From the NCBI RefSeq assembly GCF_964019385.1, contig NC_088643.1, forward strand, positions 11,935,003 to 11,999,002: a stretch of 64,000 nt of DNA, in the 5' to 3' direction. Source of the DNA: Sycon ciliatum (taxonomy: Eukaryota > Porifera > Calcarea > Leucosolenida > Sycettidae). Positions 1 through 10,976 of the stretch are shown here, one piece after another (the stretch's first letter is position 1; every line of letters starts with the position of its first letter). Position numbers and translations under genes: made by a program. The notes beneath the pieces were generated by a model. That model saw only the letters and a program-made list of their open reading frames with translations, was not told the DNA's origin and did not search any database.

Positions 1-1943
1 CAAGTGTACATTGGGAATATCCTTGTTTAGCAGAGTGGAACAATACAGTTGAATGGATTTCAGGGCACATTCAGTGACACCTGTTGCAAGACCCATTCTC
101 AGTGTTGTTGTAACACGCTGGTACACCACCTGCAGACGGGATAGTGTTTCCTGGCTGGGCTCAACCTGTCCTTCTCTGCTGTCGATGACCAGAGACATGG
201 ATACCCTGCATGACTCCAGAGAAAGTTGCATCAAACGTAGCTGCAGCTGTGAATCCACTCCTCTCGGTTCTTGTTCAGATTTCTCTAGGAGCATTTGAGT
301 TCTGGAATCCAAACTCTCAAAAGTGACATCAGAATCTGCAATGCTTGGACTGAGAATACAATACAGGACCGAGCTGCAAATGCTGTCCGCTTGAACGGAT
401 AGTGGTGCTTTCTCCAATCTTTGAATCCTGGCCCCAAACCCTCCATCAAATGCTGTTCTCCCACACAAGGCAAGTAGGATACCTGACCACTTTGCTAATC
501 CAGAGAAAGGAAGCAAGTCATCACCAGACAAAACATCAACAACCGACAACGCCTTCTGTATATTCACTTTTTCCAGAAGCAATCGGTAACTCCAATACAT
601 TGCTTTGTCTGCACCACAACCTCTACAATCATCAACGCTTTTCACAAAGCCAAGGAAATGCTTGCACATTCGCCGTTGGTACACACGTCGCTTGTCTTCA
701 GAGCATTGGTAACGACCAAACTCGGCGATGAATGGTTGAAGTGAGTAGCGGTCCAGATACGGATTGTAATCCAGGAAACAAATCTTGATCAACGGATCAA
801 AACGTACAAGATGAACCATACTGGCCTTAGTGTCAGCCAAACCTACTATCACACGAGCGCAATCAGATGAGAATGAGGAGCGCAGTTGAGACAGAGCATG
901 GAATGATGCCTTGTCATCCTGTTGTAATGTGTTGTATGCTATTGTCAACAGCTTCAGGATTCGATCATTCGGTTTCAGACGATCATCATTAAACACATCG
1001 AGACCAAGATCTTGGAATATCGATAACAACATGGTTGGAGTTAACCGACCACCTTGTAGAAGACCAGCTGTAATGCGTACAGCAAGTGGAACATTTCCAC
1101 AATGATCCACTAACCTCTGTGCATCTTCAATGCTCACACTACCTTCAACACATAGACCATGGAGAAGACCAACAGCACAAACCTTTGTCAGACCATCAAG
1201 ACGGTGTTGTTGTAGTTTAAACTGGGCAGCGTGTAGGTCAAAGTAAACACGACTTGTCAGTAGGACATGGGCGTTGTGTTGCCGTTGCAGAAGTTGCTCC
1301 ACAACATCTTGCAGCTGGAAATCTTTATCAGCACCAGCATGGATAGCATCTTCAGCATTGTCAAGAATACATAACATGTGGTGTTTGCCACCATCACCAT
1401 CCATGCCATCAGTTGATTTCGTTGCCTTGCCAGTAGTTTCAGATGAAGCCGGGTTTGTTTCGAGTCGGTTTTGAATCATTGCCTGGACAGCGTCAACACC
1501 AGCTACACCGCGTAAGTCAAAGAACTCCACACGACAACCAGCATTGCGACATACATGTCCCACAGCAATGGCTACGGACGTTTTACCAAAACCAGCTGGT
1601 GCCACAAGACTCTGCACACGTGTAGATGATGACTTGGACTTTGTTGTGAGAATGTTGTGACTGATCTCTGTAACAATGTCATTCCTGCCAGTGAAGTGTC
1701 GGTCTTTGTCCGGTAGAGATGACTGGCTTGAAGTTGATGATCTTGTTAAATCCTTTGTTGTAGTCAAAGTTGTATTGCATGTCATACCCGTTCTCGTTAC
1801 ATTGGCGGTTGTTTCAGCTGATGTTGGTTGTTTGAAGATTGCTTCACATCTGTTGGACGTCCGTTGTTGGTTTGCCTGACCATCCCCCACCGGGTGCTGT
1901 GATGACTGCGTGTTCTGTTTGCCAACTGTTGTCATGGTGATAC
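1..1943 (-). CDS. Gene A exon 2 (partial): NB-ARC ATPase of a CARD/NB-ARC/MYND-like receptor
   Basis: Exon 2 of the first array copy, cut by the window edge so the C-terminal part and exon 3 are missing. I read its frame from position 1 to about 1500 without meeting a stop. The distance from the ITM start of the exon to the KDIPN motif near the left edge is the same as in copy B (1,914 nt from the ATG to the Asp codon), so there is no net indel. The acceptor TAG lies just above 1943 after a pyrimidine-rich tract. NB-ARC motifs are present: Walker A APAGFGKTS (about residues 233-241 of the spliced protein), a Walker B-like stretch LCILDNAED, LLTSR, GNVPLA and YSLQPFIAEF. The family is a STAND-type signalling ATPase like Apaf-1, CED-4 and plant NLRs. 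Its role as an immune or death sensor is inference. It pairs with the CARD exon at 6221-6575. Confidence 0.85.
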
Positions 1944-1984
1944 CTACCAAGGAAAGAGAATATATGAATAAACCTATTGTGCAC

Positions 1985-2430
1985 CCTAAAATCAAAATTT
2001 CACCAGTTGTAGTCGTCGGGGTGCTGAGTCGAATGGTCTTCGTCCGAGGAAGCTGAGTAGCTCCCTTCCTCCTTTTCCCAATCGAACTCGCACACTTCCA
2101 CCGAAACTGGGTGGCTGCGCCCTACTAAATGAGCTTTTGTATGCAACAGTCACTATTAAAAAGCGCCATTTCGTTCTTATAAAAGCACGGATGACCGCGA
2201 TTGGCCCATATGTTGTAGTCTTTTGGCCGCTTAGTCGACTGGTTTTGGTCCGAAAAGGCTGCGATGCAGCGTTCGGCCCTTATTCCCAATCGAACACGGT
2301 GAGTAAGCGGTTACGTGCTGATGCGTACACTTGTCACCTGGTCACCGGTGCACCGTGCCTGCAGGCTACACCTTTTACAGCGTTCCTGTCACTCGAGTTG
2401 AACCTTTGAGTTGAACATTGGTGTGAAAAT
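1985..2430. other. Copy-A-specific intron segment with an internal degenerate duplication
   Basis: Just upstream of the exon 2 acceptor, copy A stops matching B, C and D at about 1985 and resumes similarity at about 2431, so roughly 600 bp of the common intron is replaced. The replacement holds two diverged copies of one segment, near 2012-2090 and 2215-2300, both built around GTAGTC, GTCGA.TGGT and CCCAATCGAAC. No protein is recognised. It may be a transposon fragment or a rearrangement product. Confidence 0.4.
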
Positions 2431-2621
2431 CATGCTGGTACAGTAGTGGCTGGCCAGCTTCTGCCCAGTTCTGGGCACTTCTTCATGCCGCGCTGTCTTC
2501 TAAACTAATACTTACTTCCATTTTCCCAGCCCCAAATGTTCCACATGGGTGACACGTGCCAGCGTCACTGGTCGTGTATGTTTTGTATCGGATGGGGGAT
2601 AGATCACCGATATGTTTGTCT

Positions 2622-2742
2622 CCCACCGTTTAGGCGCTGCATCTACGCCTTTGATCCTAGAGGGTGGTGGCGTTCCCACGGCCGATGCGGAAAACTCGGC
2701 TTCCAGCCGAGTCTCACGCGAACCGTGAAATTTATTTATTTT
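2622..2742. mobile_element. Short SINE-like retroposon in intron 1 of gene A
   Basis: A 121-bp block found only in copy A, flanked by the 10-bp direct repeat ATGTTTGTCT (2612-2621 and 2743-2752). It ends in a TTTATTTATTTT tail and contains a small hairpin, ACTCGGCT/AGCCGAGT. Copies B, C and D lack it at the same place. Flanking duplication plus a simple tail point to target-primed retroposition of a small RNA. The source RNA is not recognised. Confidence 0.5.
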
Positions 2743-2842
2743 ATGTTTGTCTAAAATATTTATAGAAAGATGATAAATCAAAATTTCTCAGTACTGGTAG
2801 TGTTCTGTGGACTGAGCAATGACAGAGGGATACGTTTACGTT

Positions 2843-3655
2843 GCAAGAAAGAAAGAAAAAAGGACCAATGAACTACAATTTACGCTACAGTCAAATCTGC
2901 CGTTAGCGACCTCTGCTGTAGGGGACCATCTACCGTTAGCGACTGATTTACCGTGCACCGACGGTTTCACATACAAATTGATCTGTCCAGAGCGACCATC
3001 TGCTGTGCGCGACCAGCGACCGCGATTTCATGCACGGTGGCTGCATTCAAATCTGCTGTAAGCGACCGCGACCCACGTTCAGTCAGGTGCGAAACTGTAC
3101 TTGCCAGTGTGCTGTCAACTGCAAGGTGTGAAAATGCGCTGTCTTGCAAGTGCGATCGACTGGCCCTGGCACCCCTATACTATATTCTATTGAATATCCA
3201 ATAAAATGATATTAAAAATCACATTATTCTCGTCGATTTGAGTACATGGAAGCATATATGCATGTCCGGTATGCCGGATTTACCATACATCTGCCGTAAG
3301 AGACCATCTGCCGTAAGAGACCGCTTTTTTGCACCAAGGTGCAGTCGCTTACGACAGATTTGACTGTATAATGTCCACTAACACCACCAGTTACTAAACA
3401 ATCAGCTCATGCGATAAAATTGCTCTACACTGACCGACGGTACTGAAATTCTACAACTAACTGGCTAACAGCTCTAGCACATCTTGGATGCGCACTTCAA
3501 CAGCCTTCCAACTTGGAAGGTTCTTAGTTATAGAAATAACACAAGGAGTGGCATGAGCTGATTGTTTAGTAACTGGTGGTGTAAGTGGATATTATAGCAT
3601 AACTTTTAGTTCATTGGTCCTTTTTTTCTTTCTCTCCATTCCTGCACACCGGATG
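2843..3655. mobile_element. Inverted-repeat transposon, interrupted by a second element
   Basis: Copy-A-specific insertion. Two arms of about 90 bp (about 2847-2887 continuing at 3367-3417, and about 3549-3637) are inverted copies of each other, including GGACCAATGAACT and CAGTTACTAAACAATCAGC. A candidate 10-bp target duplication, CGTTTACGTT, flanks it (2833-2842 and 3656-3665). The outermost bases of the arms do not match well, so the ends are approximate. A 9-11 bp duplication with long arms would fit a Mutator-like MITE; that assignment is inference. It is split by the element at 2888-3366. Confidence 0.55.
2888..3366. mobile_element. TA-flanked Tc1/mariner-type MITE nested in the inverted-repeat element
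   Basis: A 479-bp element with inverted ends that both start CAGTCAAATCTG, flanked by TA on both sides (2886-2887 and 3367-3368). TA duplication with CAGT ends is the hallmark of the Tc1/mariner/pogo superfamily. It has no coding capacity, so it was probably moved by another copy's transposase. Joining the outer element across it restores a continuous arm, so it landed after that element. Confidence 0.7.
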
Positions 3656-3719
3656 CGTTTACGTTTTGAGAGAAACGCCCCGATTTCAAACAAGAATCCC
3701 GAGCTAATCTCCTGCTAGT

Positions 3720-4343
3720 AGAGACGTTGTGCAGAGCGAAACTTTGCATGGATTTTCAAGTCTGGGCTTGCAAATATTTCTGCGAACGCTTGCGCGAAGT
3801 TTGTATTTTGCATGATTTTCGCTCCAGGAAAGTACGAGTGTACTCGCGCTTGTTTGAGAAGTCGTCTTCATCCGATTATTTATTTTTGAAAGTGGCAACA
3901 CCCTGCGACGAGAACTCTTTGACTACGGTGTCCATGACCGGACACCCACAGACAAACGGGTTTGCCTCTGCTGTAATCCGGCGCATCAACACCTGAAATT
4001 CAAGAAAACAGGCATCATTGATATAACCCACTCTGAAAAGACGCCCGGGGCAGGAGATCGGAGATGGTTCCGGAGATGAAGCAACACGGGCTGCCATATG
4101 GGAAAGCTAGCACTGGCGGACCAAGCCAAGAGTAGATCTACTGGATTGTGAAAGATGAAGCACCAAACATTGCATGAGGGTGGTTCACCAATAGTCACTG
4201 GTCCGTGATCAGCGAAAATTACTACGAAAATTTGTTTCGCGTTTCCTTCAACTTTCGCGTTCACAGCTGCGAACGTTCGAGCGAAGTTCCTTCTCGCGAC
4301 TTCAATCGAAAATTTACGCGAACGTTCGCTCAGCAAAACCTCT
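3720..4343. mobile_element. Inverted-repeat DNA element in intron 1 of gene A
   Basis: A 624-bp insertion absent from B, C and D. The ends are imperfect inverted repeats of about 20 bp (AGAGACGTTGTGCAGAGCGAA at the left, a matching end AGAGGTTTTGCTGAGCGAA at the right), flanked by CTAGT (3715-3719 and 4344-4348). The other copies have a single CCAGT or CTAGC at this point. The interior is rich in TTCGCG/GCGAA motifs and has no recognised ORF. A 5-bp duplication does not fix the superfamily. Confidence 0.55.
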
Positions 4344-4348
4344 CTAGT

Positions 4349-6166
4349 GGTTGTTGTAGAACTCTACAATTAGTAACAAAGTTATGTTCCACTGATCAGT
4401 AGCGGATTTTCCACAATGGTGTTGATGACCATCTTGACTTGGTGAGATCTTTTGGAGGTCATAGAATGATGGCTGGTAACCCCAGGCTCAATATTTCCAG
4501 GGAAATGTTCAAATTTATGACTCCCACCAAAGTACCTTGCAATCTTCGCTCGCCAACAACTACTGACACTGTACTAAGTCTCAGTCGAACATTTTGTCTG
4601 GAAAGTGGTATTCTCTGGAATGCTGCACTATAGCAGCGGCGTAGCAATGAGAAAAAAAACTGACTCCGACTAAAGCAATGTTAAGGATTTCGAAGTAAAC
4701 TGCAGAACTTGAGAAAACAACCCTCATTAGCAGCTACGATGCAAAGCAATAATACTGAAGTAGGAACTTCACTCGAAAAATCGCGAGTTTCGCATGAAAC
4801 GCTACTTTTTGTGAACCGGGAAGGTTTCAGAAACAACCTGCGAAAGTATGAAAAATAAATTCCAAGGCAATCCAAAGGCAATGCCGCTAGGGTTTACCGG
4901 GTCTTAGCGGCTGTCGTGAGTTCCCTTCGGGAACGGACACAATGAACTACTTTTTACTTTTCCTAAACCAAAGTTAAAGTTATGATTGAAGTATGGTAAA
5001 TAAACGCCTGAGCAGTCACAGAAAGTAATTCAAGTATGAATGGGGACGGTGTGGTTCCCGTCCAGCACTGCACTATTTGGTGCGTACATGCATGCCGGGT
5101 GTGCCTGCTTGCACAACTCACATGCTTTCACCGTCACAGCTTCTACAGCGTGCGCGCAATTCACTCGATTTTTACGCCCACCACCGGGAAATCGCTGTGG
5201 GCTGTCTTCTGTGATAATTATTTTCCTTCTACCGCGATAAAGTGCGAGGCTAAATGTTCTAGAATGCTCTTGTTTTAGACTAATTCGAGGCTGCTGAACA
5301 CGAAAATTGGGTGTACTTCCCGGGGCCGAGTATGCATCTGGTCGAGATCAGTACTTCGCTATGCCTCTGTGCAAGCTGCGGCTCCACCTTTTTGTTCAAG
5401 CATGGCATATGTGGCATCAATGGAAAGGCAATGACCTCAGCTACCTAAAATAGCATCGACAAGGGAGTACTGGCCACGGGATCAGATAGAAGCGGGCTCA
5501 AAGTCAGGCCAAAGAGATCTCACGCGGGGCCCATTGAAAATGTACACGCGAGTTGTGACTGCAGTTTTCACCTGACCCAGGCTGGAACTGAACTCCCTAG
5601 CAATAATCTAGTGACCCATGACAGTGCTTCACGCCGGTGGCACCTGCATTTCTTGTAGATCTACAGAATCATCATGTAGAACTGCTTATAATCTCAGGAT
5701 TGTCCATTTAACTGAACCCACTGCATTCCCAGGGTCAGCTGTCAATACGATTGATGTGAATGCATAAACTAATTGATCTCTATAAGCACTTCTCACTGCA
5801 AACAAGTAAGTACTGGCAGTGCTGCTCAATGAAATCCAGTCGCGTCACTCGAGTTTGTGCCTTGCACCATTTTGCAGCCCATAGTTTGCAGGTCTAGGGC
5901 TGCGCAACGCCCAGCGCGTACTTGAGTGAAGCTGTGACTGGATTTCATTGAGTAGATCTGTACAAGACATGTACTGTCGTGGACATGGATTGACCCGGGC
6001 CGGCGCCCTCAGCGGGTACAGAACAGCACTTGATCCGATGCGACCAGCGCGCTGCAACATGGGTGTACGACTTACCCACGGCTGCATGGCCAGCGCCCTG
6101 TGGCCGCTAGACGTGCGACCGGTTTTCCATGTCCACGACTCTAGTTATACGATTGTTCAACGAGCT
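4349..6166. other. Intron 1 of gene A, conserved non-coding part
   Basis: This stretch matches about 25140-26830 (B), 43770-45480 (C) and 61470-63100 (D) base for base over long runs, yet no frame is conserved as protein. It includes the conserved GCCGCTAGGG block near 4883, a region around 5040-5330, and one copy (about 5910-5950) of the 39-bp unit that is amplified in copy B. I see no gene in it. A C-run at 6167-6182 lies close to the CARD exon donor. Confidence 0.5.
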
Positions 6167-6220
6167 CCCCCCCCCCCCCCCCAATCTTCCTACGCCACTG
6201 TAGTCAATGTGAACACTTAC

Positions 6221-6575
6221 CGGAGGAAGAGCCACGTGTTGACTCACGGTCTGCTGACATTGGCTTCGTCGGACGGTCAGTTTTCCCACTGGCAGTTGCA
6301 CCGCGGCGCTTCGCCATGGTAATGGCGACATGTTCCGCTACATGAGGCTGGCTGTGCTGCACGAGCCTCAGGAACGCATCCACCTGTTCGTCCGTTTTCT
6401 TCAGCATCAGCCTCACCACATACTTTGTCAGATCAGACTTCACGCTTTCCTTGCTGGAGGCAGTATCATATTCATCAACGTCCAGCACATCATTCTCCAG
6501 CAAGAGTTCCAAGATCACGGATGCATCTAGATTGGAAAGTAAGAAGGCTATGTTATAGCGCACCCTGTCTGCCAT
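6221..6575 (-). CDS. Gene A exon 1: CARD-like death-fold domain
   Basis: First coding exon of gene A, 118 codons plus one base. The ATG at 6575 has A at -3 and G at +4, and an in-frame TGA two codons upstream fixes the start. Residues 1 to about 90 form a predicted all-helical CARD-like domain (LLSNLDASVILELLLEND, then the KSDLTKYVVRLMLKK and FLRLVQH helices). This is followed by a Lys/Arg- and Ser/Thr-rich tail that ends SSSG across the splice site. The donor GTAAGT is at 6220-6215 in phase 1, matching the phase-1 acceptor before exon 2. CARDs form homotypic contacts with caspases or adaptors, so this exon would supply the effector arm of the NB-ARC receptor. CARD rather than another death-fold type is judged by pattern only. 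Confidence 0.75.
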
Positions 6576-6699
6576 TGTTCACACTCTAGCCTGTCCGCGT
6601 GACCACAGTTCACTCGCACTGCGGACTGATCACGATCGACATCGAGTTACTGCATAACTTTTTAGGATCAAGGAGTTGTCTTATCTCAAGCAATAACAC

Positions 6700-6713
6700 G
6701 TACTTTCAAGTAC
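6700..6713. promoter_or_regulatory. Conserved dyad GTACTT-TC-AAGTAC upstream of gene A
   Basis: A perfect 6-bp inverted repeat with a 2-bp spacer, 125 bp upstream of the ATG. It is unchanged in all four copies at 124-125 bp. It may be a factor-binding site or part of the 5' untranslated region. No factor is claimed. Confidence 0.3.
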
Positions 6714-7670
6714 AAGCCGTTCATCAGTTGTGGCTCAGGTACAGAGCGAATTTCATGAAGGCAAACAACTCTTCGAAAATCACGCTTGAACTGTTCAGCA
6801 TAAGCTCGATCGCCTGGGCTCTTCGCTATCACTTTATCAGTATCAGCACTAAGAGAATAGTAAAAAAATAATAAAAATAGTCGGAAGGAGATGGCAACGT
6901 CAACGCGGTCGATGCAGCCAGTACTGGCAGTAGCCTTCGCATTTGGCCGGCGTTGGGCCTGAGTCAGTGAGTGAGGGTGATATGAGGTCTCCGATTCTCC
7001 GGCGCCAGTCTCCGACTCCGGTCATGGTTGCCATGGCGCATGTGTGCACGAAGAAAGCGTTGATCTGACAGCTGATTCGATTAGTAGATAGGATTTTTTC
7101 GGTTCCTTGGATTATTGGCTGATGAATGCAGAGTGGATCTACATGATCTACGAGCGCAATAAGTTTCCATTATGGAGTGAACCGAGAATTAATGTTTTAT
7201 GAATCGAGTAAACTGTTGGTCCCAGTATGGCAGTGATAATGGTCAAGTTTGAAGAAAGCCAGACCGAGTTGTAAGAGAAAGCGTGTTGATCGCCATGAAT
7301 GGCATGATGTTGATGACCGCAGACTGGAGGACTGAGCCAACTGAACTGAACTGCGTGTTGGATATTATTTGAACATCCATTCAAACGCCGAATGGAAATG
7401 TAGTGCGTGGCTAGATGGTCAACAGATCTAAATCGTTGCCTAACGTAACAATAGCGCACGTGTCTGGTTGTTCTACGGTTTCCGTGCAGTTCCGTTCGGT
7501 ACCTGTATGGTCCACGAGTATGCGACAGTGGACTGGAAATTTCGGACAGGGGACGAGTGACCACTAGCACTGCTAGCGAGCTCTGTGGCCAATGACGTGG
7601 CCATGGTTGCCAGCGATTATTACAGTGAGTGAAAGCAGAAAGGATAGTCCAGGAGCAGAAGCCTCTTGAG
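6714..7670. other. Spacer between gene A and FAXDC2-like remnant
   Basis: The spacer between the divergent CARD gene and hydroxylase remnant. It is conserved with 28320-29310, 47114-48010 and the end of the window, but no reading frame is conserved. It probably holds the CARD gene promoter. I cannot see a convincing TATA box or the missing upstream hydroxylase exons. Confidence 0.4.
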
Positions 7671-7681
7671 GAGCTTGGCAG

Positions 7682-7936
7682 GGATGAAAAAACACGTTCA
7701 CAAGGTTCACCACGAGTGGACTGCGCCGATCAGCATCTCTGGGCTGTACTGTCACCCGGTCGAGCATTACCTCTCCAACATATTGCCCGTAATGGCTGGC
7801 CCAGTGCTACTCGAATCTCATGTATGCTGCTGCTGCTGTGGGCCTGCATCTCGCTGGCCTCCGTGTCCGTCGAACACTGCGGCTTCCGCCTGCCATTCAT
7901 GCCTTCCAACGAGTACCACGACTACCATCACGCAAA
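7682..7936 (+). pseudogene. FAXDC2-like hydroxylase exon, copy A (frameshifted)
   Basis: Translation gives HVHKVHHEWTAPISISGLYC, then HPVEH and MAGPVLL, and after a frame change SVEHCGF, LPFMPSN and HDYHHAK. This matches the fatty acid hydroxylase domain of animal FAXDC2, a di-iron membrane enzyme of the ERG25/sterol desaturase superfamily, with two of its HxxHH boxes. A 1-bp deletion after the SH codons (relative to B and C) shifts the frame before the second half, so this copy is broken. The exon probably begins after the AG at 7680-7681 and ends at a donor, GTTAGT, in phase 2, which fits the acceptor of the exon at 10386. No upstream exon of this gene is visible in the unit. Confidence 0.75.
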
Positions 7937-9302
7937 GTTAGTAGCGTAGTGTGTGCATTCTCGATTGATTGGTAGCTGTACTGCACATACATGGGAGGCG
8001 GTGAACGCAAAAATCTGACTTGCCCCCCCCCCCCCCTCTCCCTCCCCAACTGTACCCCTAAAAGGACATACTCCCTCCCCCCCAAGAAAGTTCTGACTGC
8101 ATGTATAAAGCCACGTGCTAACTTTTCGAAATTTGCACAGAGAAGAATACAGTCATCTCCAAAAAATCCGGCTAATGCTATGCTAGCTACGGGTAGCTGT
8201 ACGTGGCCGCATGCACTGCCACTGCTAGTGCCATGCGCTAGTAGTAGGCATGCTTGGTAAAAAATTTCATTGATAATGATAACGACCTACTTCTTGTGTA
8301 GGGATGTCAGTTGAATAATTATCCTATCCACGATGGGAATTAATCGTATTGCATGACCGATCCTTTCAATGATCTAATCTTTACATTTCCTTTTCACCTG
8401 GACTCCTCCTTGGTAAGTTCCCTTTTCTCTCTAGCTCTTCTCTTGTCCCTTCCTGCTATTATTCACTTAATGTGGCGCTTTCCATTGGCGCACTGCTACA
8501 GCTGTAGTACAGTGCAGGGGCGTAGCAGCCGCTCCGGTCGGTCCGGCTTTGGCCGGACCACTTCTTGGCCCGACCACGACCACCATAGTAAAACAATGCC
8601 AAAAGTGCCCAGAATGCAGGATTTTGCACCCTAATTTCAAAAAAAATAACCCCCCCCCCCTCCTGGCCGGACCACTGCCAACGGCGGTGCCATGCGCCTG
8701 CAGTAGTAGGAATGCACTAGTAGTAGTAGACTCTCTAGTAGTAGTAGTACTGCCTTGTGCACGGCACATGCTCTGCTGCCGGACCTGCACTCTGCAGTTC
8801 ACAATCTGTGCTGTGCTGGACTCGACTGCAGCAGGCAGAGTGCAGAGCCGCGGACTGCTTCAGTTCAGTGCTATGCTGGTAGACCCTCTAATGACTTTAA
8901 ATGCATGAATGCGAATGCGACAACCACCATGTCACTGTACATGTATCCATGGCATTGGCTGGATTTCTTTGGCGACGACTGTATTACTCCCCCAGTCCCT
9001 GCCCCCAACAACAGAAAAATAAATACTCCCTGTTTCCGTCTCACTTTTGGTAATTTGCACAGAGAAGAATATTACTCCCCCAGTCCCTGCCCCCAACACC
9101 AGAAAAGAAATACTCCCTGTTTCCAGCAGTTCACTTGCATACCAGTGTCATGGTTGTTGTCTCTTCTGACCATGAATGTTCCTATAGGTATTGTCTGATT
9201 CTGATCCAATGCACTACAATACCCTCAGTTTGGTGAGTCTGCCATTCGATGATGCCGAGACCTCTGGTCAGTTGAGCATGGCAGACCTCACCAGCACTGT
9301 CT
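7937..9302. other. Intron of the hydroxylase remnant, copy A
   Basis: C-runs at about 8023-8036 and 8649-8660, short GTAGTA repeats near 8700-8750, and one degenerate copy of the 44-bp unit expanded in B and C (about 8190-8240). The end (about 8740-9300) is shared with B and C. I see no gene. Confidence 0.4.
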
Positions 9303-9793
9303 CACTGCTGACTCCATGCTAGCCCCATGTACTGCTGACTCCATGCTAGCCCCATGCACTGCTGACTCCATGCTAGCCCCATGTACTGCTGACTCCATGC
9401 TAGCCCCATGTACTGCTGACTCCATGCTAGCCCCATGTACTGCTGACTCCATGCTAGCCCCATGTGCTGCTGACTCCATGCTAGCCCCATGTACTGCTGA
9501 CTCCATGCTAGCCCCATGTACTGCTGACTCCATGCTAACCCCATGTACTGCTGACTCCATGCTAGCCCCATGTACTGCTGACTCCATGCTAGTCCCATGT
9601 ACTGCTGACTCCATGCTAGCCCCATGTACTGCTGACTCCATGCTAGTCCCATGTACTGCTGACTCCATGCTAGCCCCATGTACTGCTGACTCCATGCTAG
9701 CCCCATGTACTGCTGACTCCATGCTAGCCCCATGTACTGCTGACTCCATGCTAGCCCCATGTACTGCTGACTCCATGCTAGCCCCATGTGCCT
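9303..9793. repeat. 27-bp minisatellite, copy A (about 18 units)
   Basis: Near-perfect head-to-tail copies of a 27-bp unit containing TGCTGACTCCATGCTAGCCC. The period is a multiple of three and lacks stops in several frames, so it makes long artificial ORFs such as repeats of MLAPCTADS on the plus strand. It lies in the hydroxylase intron and has counterparts at 30752-31486 and 49707-50170. I regard it as non-coding. Confidence 0.9.
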
Positions 9794-9817
9794 GCCGGTG
9801 AGTTTGTGTACCTCGTA

Positions 9818-10330
9818 CAGTGCGTATCGGTTATAGCGTGGTCGTGTAAAAGAATATACTGCCTACAAGAATGAACTCTCATGTTTTCATAATCATAACA
9901 TGGGTTTCAAGTGCACATTTATTCTTACAAGCAATTTTATCGGACAGTCGAATATATCGGTCCTAAAAATGGACTTTGTGTAGCAAAACATAGCAGATTA
10001 GTACAAAGTATATCGCCTGTAGTAATAACATCTGTTCAATGCAGTTCTGATCTGACTCGCGTTGGGTCGTAGACTACGTAATGCTGCAGGTTCAACTGTT
10101 GTGGTCATGTAACTCATGTTGCATAGCCACAATGGTCAGCCTATGAGGCTATGGGACTATGACCAGCCGCATGCACAGTAGCACTACATTGCATGTAGGA
10201 TGATCTTCCTGACTCTGCGCACATGCACATGATATGTCACACTTGATTTTCAATATCGTGTGTAATAAATATCGGATATAAAAATAGAAAGTCGTTTTTC
10301 AAACGCCCACGCTATAACCGATACCTACTG
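9818..10330. mobile_element. 513-bp inverted-repeat MITE, copy A
   Basis: The ends are inverted repeats of 24 bp with two mismatches (CAGTGCGTATCGGTTATAGC at the left; the right end reads CAGTAGGTATCGG on the other strand). Copy B has it at 31515-32027 with equal length. Copy C has an apparently empty site near 50195. The target duplication is unclear (a GTA or TA on each side). CAGT ends suggest Tc1/mariner. It has no coding capacity. Confidence 0.65.
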
Positions 10331-10385
10331 TGTAATAATAAAAACTGACATTATTTTTTTGTTTATGTTGGCTGCTGCTATGCAG

Positions 10386-10516
10386 GAATCTTTGATTTTC
10401 TGTATGGCACGGACAGTCGCTTCCGTAAATCAAAGTCATACGAGCGCCACCCCATGCTACTTGGCACCACCCCAGCCAACGTTCTGATTCCGGACGAACC
10501 GAAGAAATGCCAGTAA
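10386..10516 (+). pseudogene. FAXDC2-like last exon, copy A (26-bp deletion)
   Basis: Encodes FDFLYGTDSRFRKSKSYER, then LLGTTPANVLIPDEPKK and a TAA at 10514-10516, the C-terminal part of a FAXDC2-type hydroxylase. Compared with copy C, 26 bp right after the acceptor (the FNQNFGIL codons) are gone, which shifts the frame and removes part of the domain. Copy B shares exactly this deletion. Confidence 0.75.
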
Positions 10517-10565
10517 AAAGGTTAAGTCGGCAGTGCATGTGCATGTGTGCATCCTCACTGCTGTT

Positions 10566-10976
10566 GCTAGTCTCCTTCCAGTCCACCCTTGACCGTCTCA
10601 TTCTCCAGTTTCAATGCTAGTCTCCTCACAGTCCACACTTGACCGTCCCATTCTCCAGTTTCAATGCTAGTCGCCTCCCAGTCCACCCTTGACCGTCCCA
10701 TTCTCCAGTTTCAATGCTAGTCTCCTCACAGTCCACCCTTGACCGTCCCATTCTCCAGTTTCAATGCTAGTCTCCTCACAGTCCACCCTTGACCGTCCCA
10801 TTCTCCAGTTTCAATGCTAGTCTCCTCACAGTCCACCCTTGACCGTCCCATTCTCCAGTTTCATTGCTAGTATCATCACAGTCCACCCTTGACCGTCCCA
10901 TTCTCCAGTTTCAATGCTAGTCTCCTCACAGTCCACCCTTGACCGTCCCATTCTCCAGTTTCAATGCTAGTATCAT
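10566..10976. repeat. 50-bp minisatellite, copy A (about 8 units)
   Basis: Tandem copies of a 50-bp unit containing CCACCCTTGACCGTCCCATT and ending CAGTTTCAATG. It lies just after the hydroxylase last exon. Copy numbers differ: about 8 (A), 6 (B) and 3 (C). Confidence 0.9.

Noticed and set aside
3876-4336. 73-116 codon minus-strand ORFs in copy A
   Set aside because: Contained in a copy-specific inverted-repeat insertion, no recognised domain and no conservation.
5036-5278. ORFs near 5040, 25890 and 44510 with similar starts
   Set aside because: Nucleotide similarity is high but the frames shift between copies, as expected for conserved intron rather than coding sequence.
9288-9801. Long ORFs of 161-243 codons (MESAVHGAS, MGLAWSQQY and MLAPCTADS repeats), also at 30742-31498 and 49697-50371
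   Set aside because: They are open in several frames on both strands because the 27-bp unit is a multiple of three with few stops. They lie in an intron of a hydroxylase remnant and show no codon bias.
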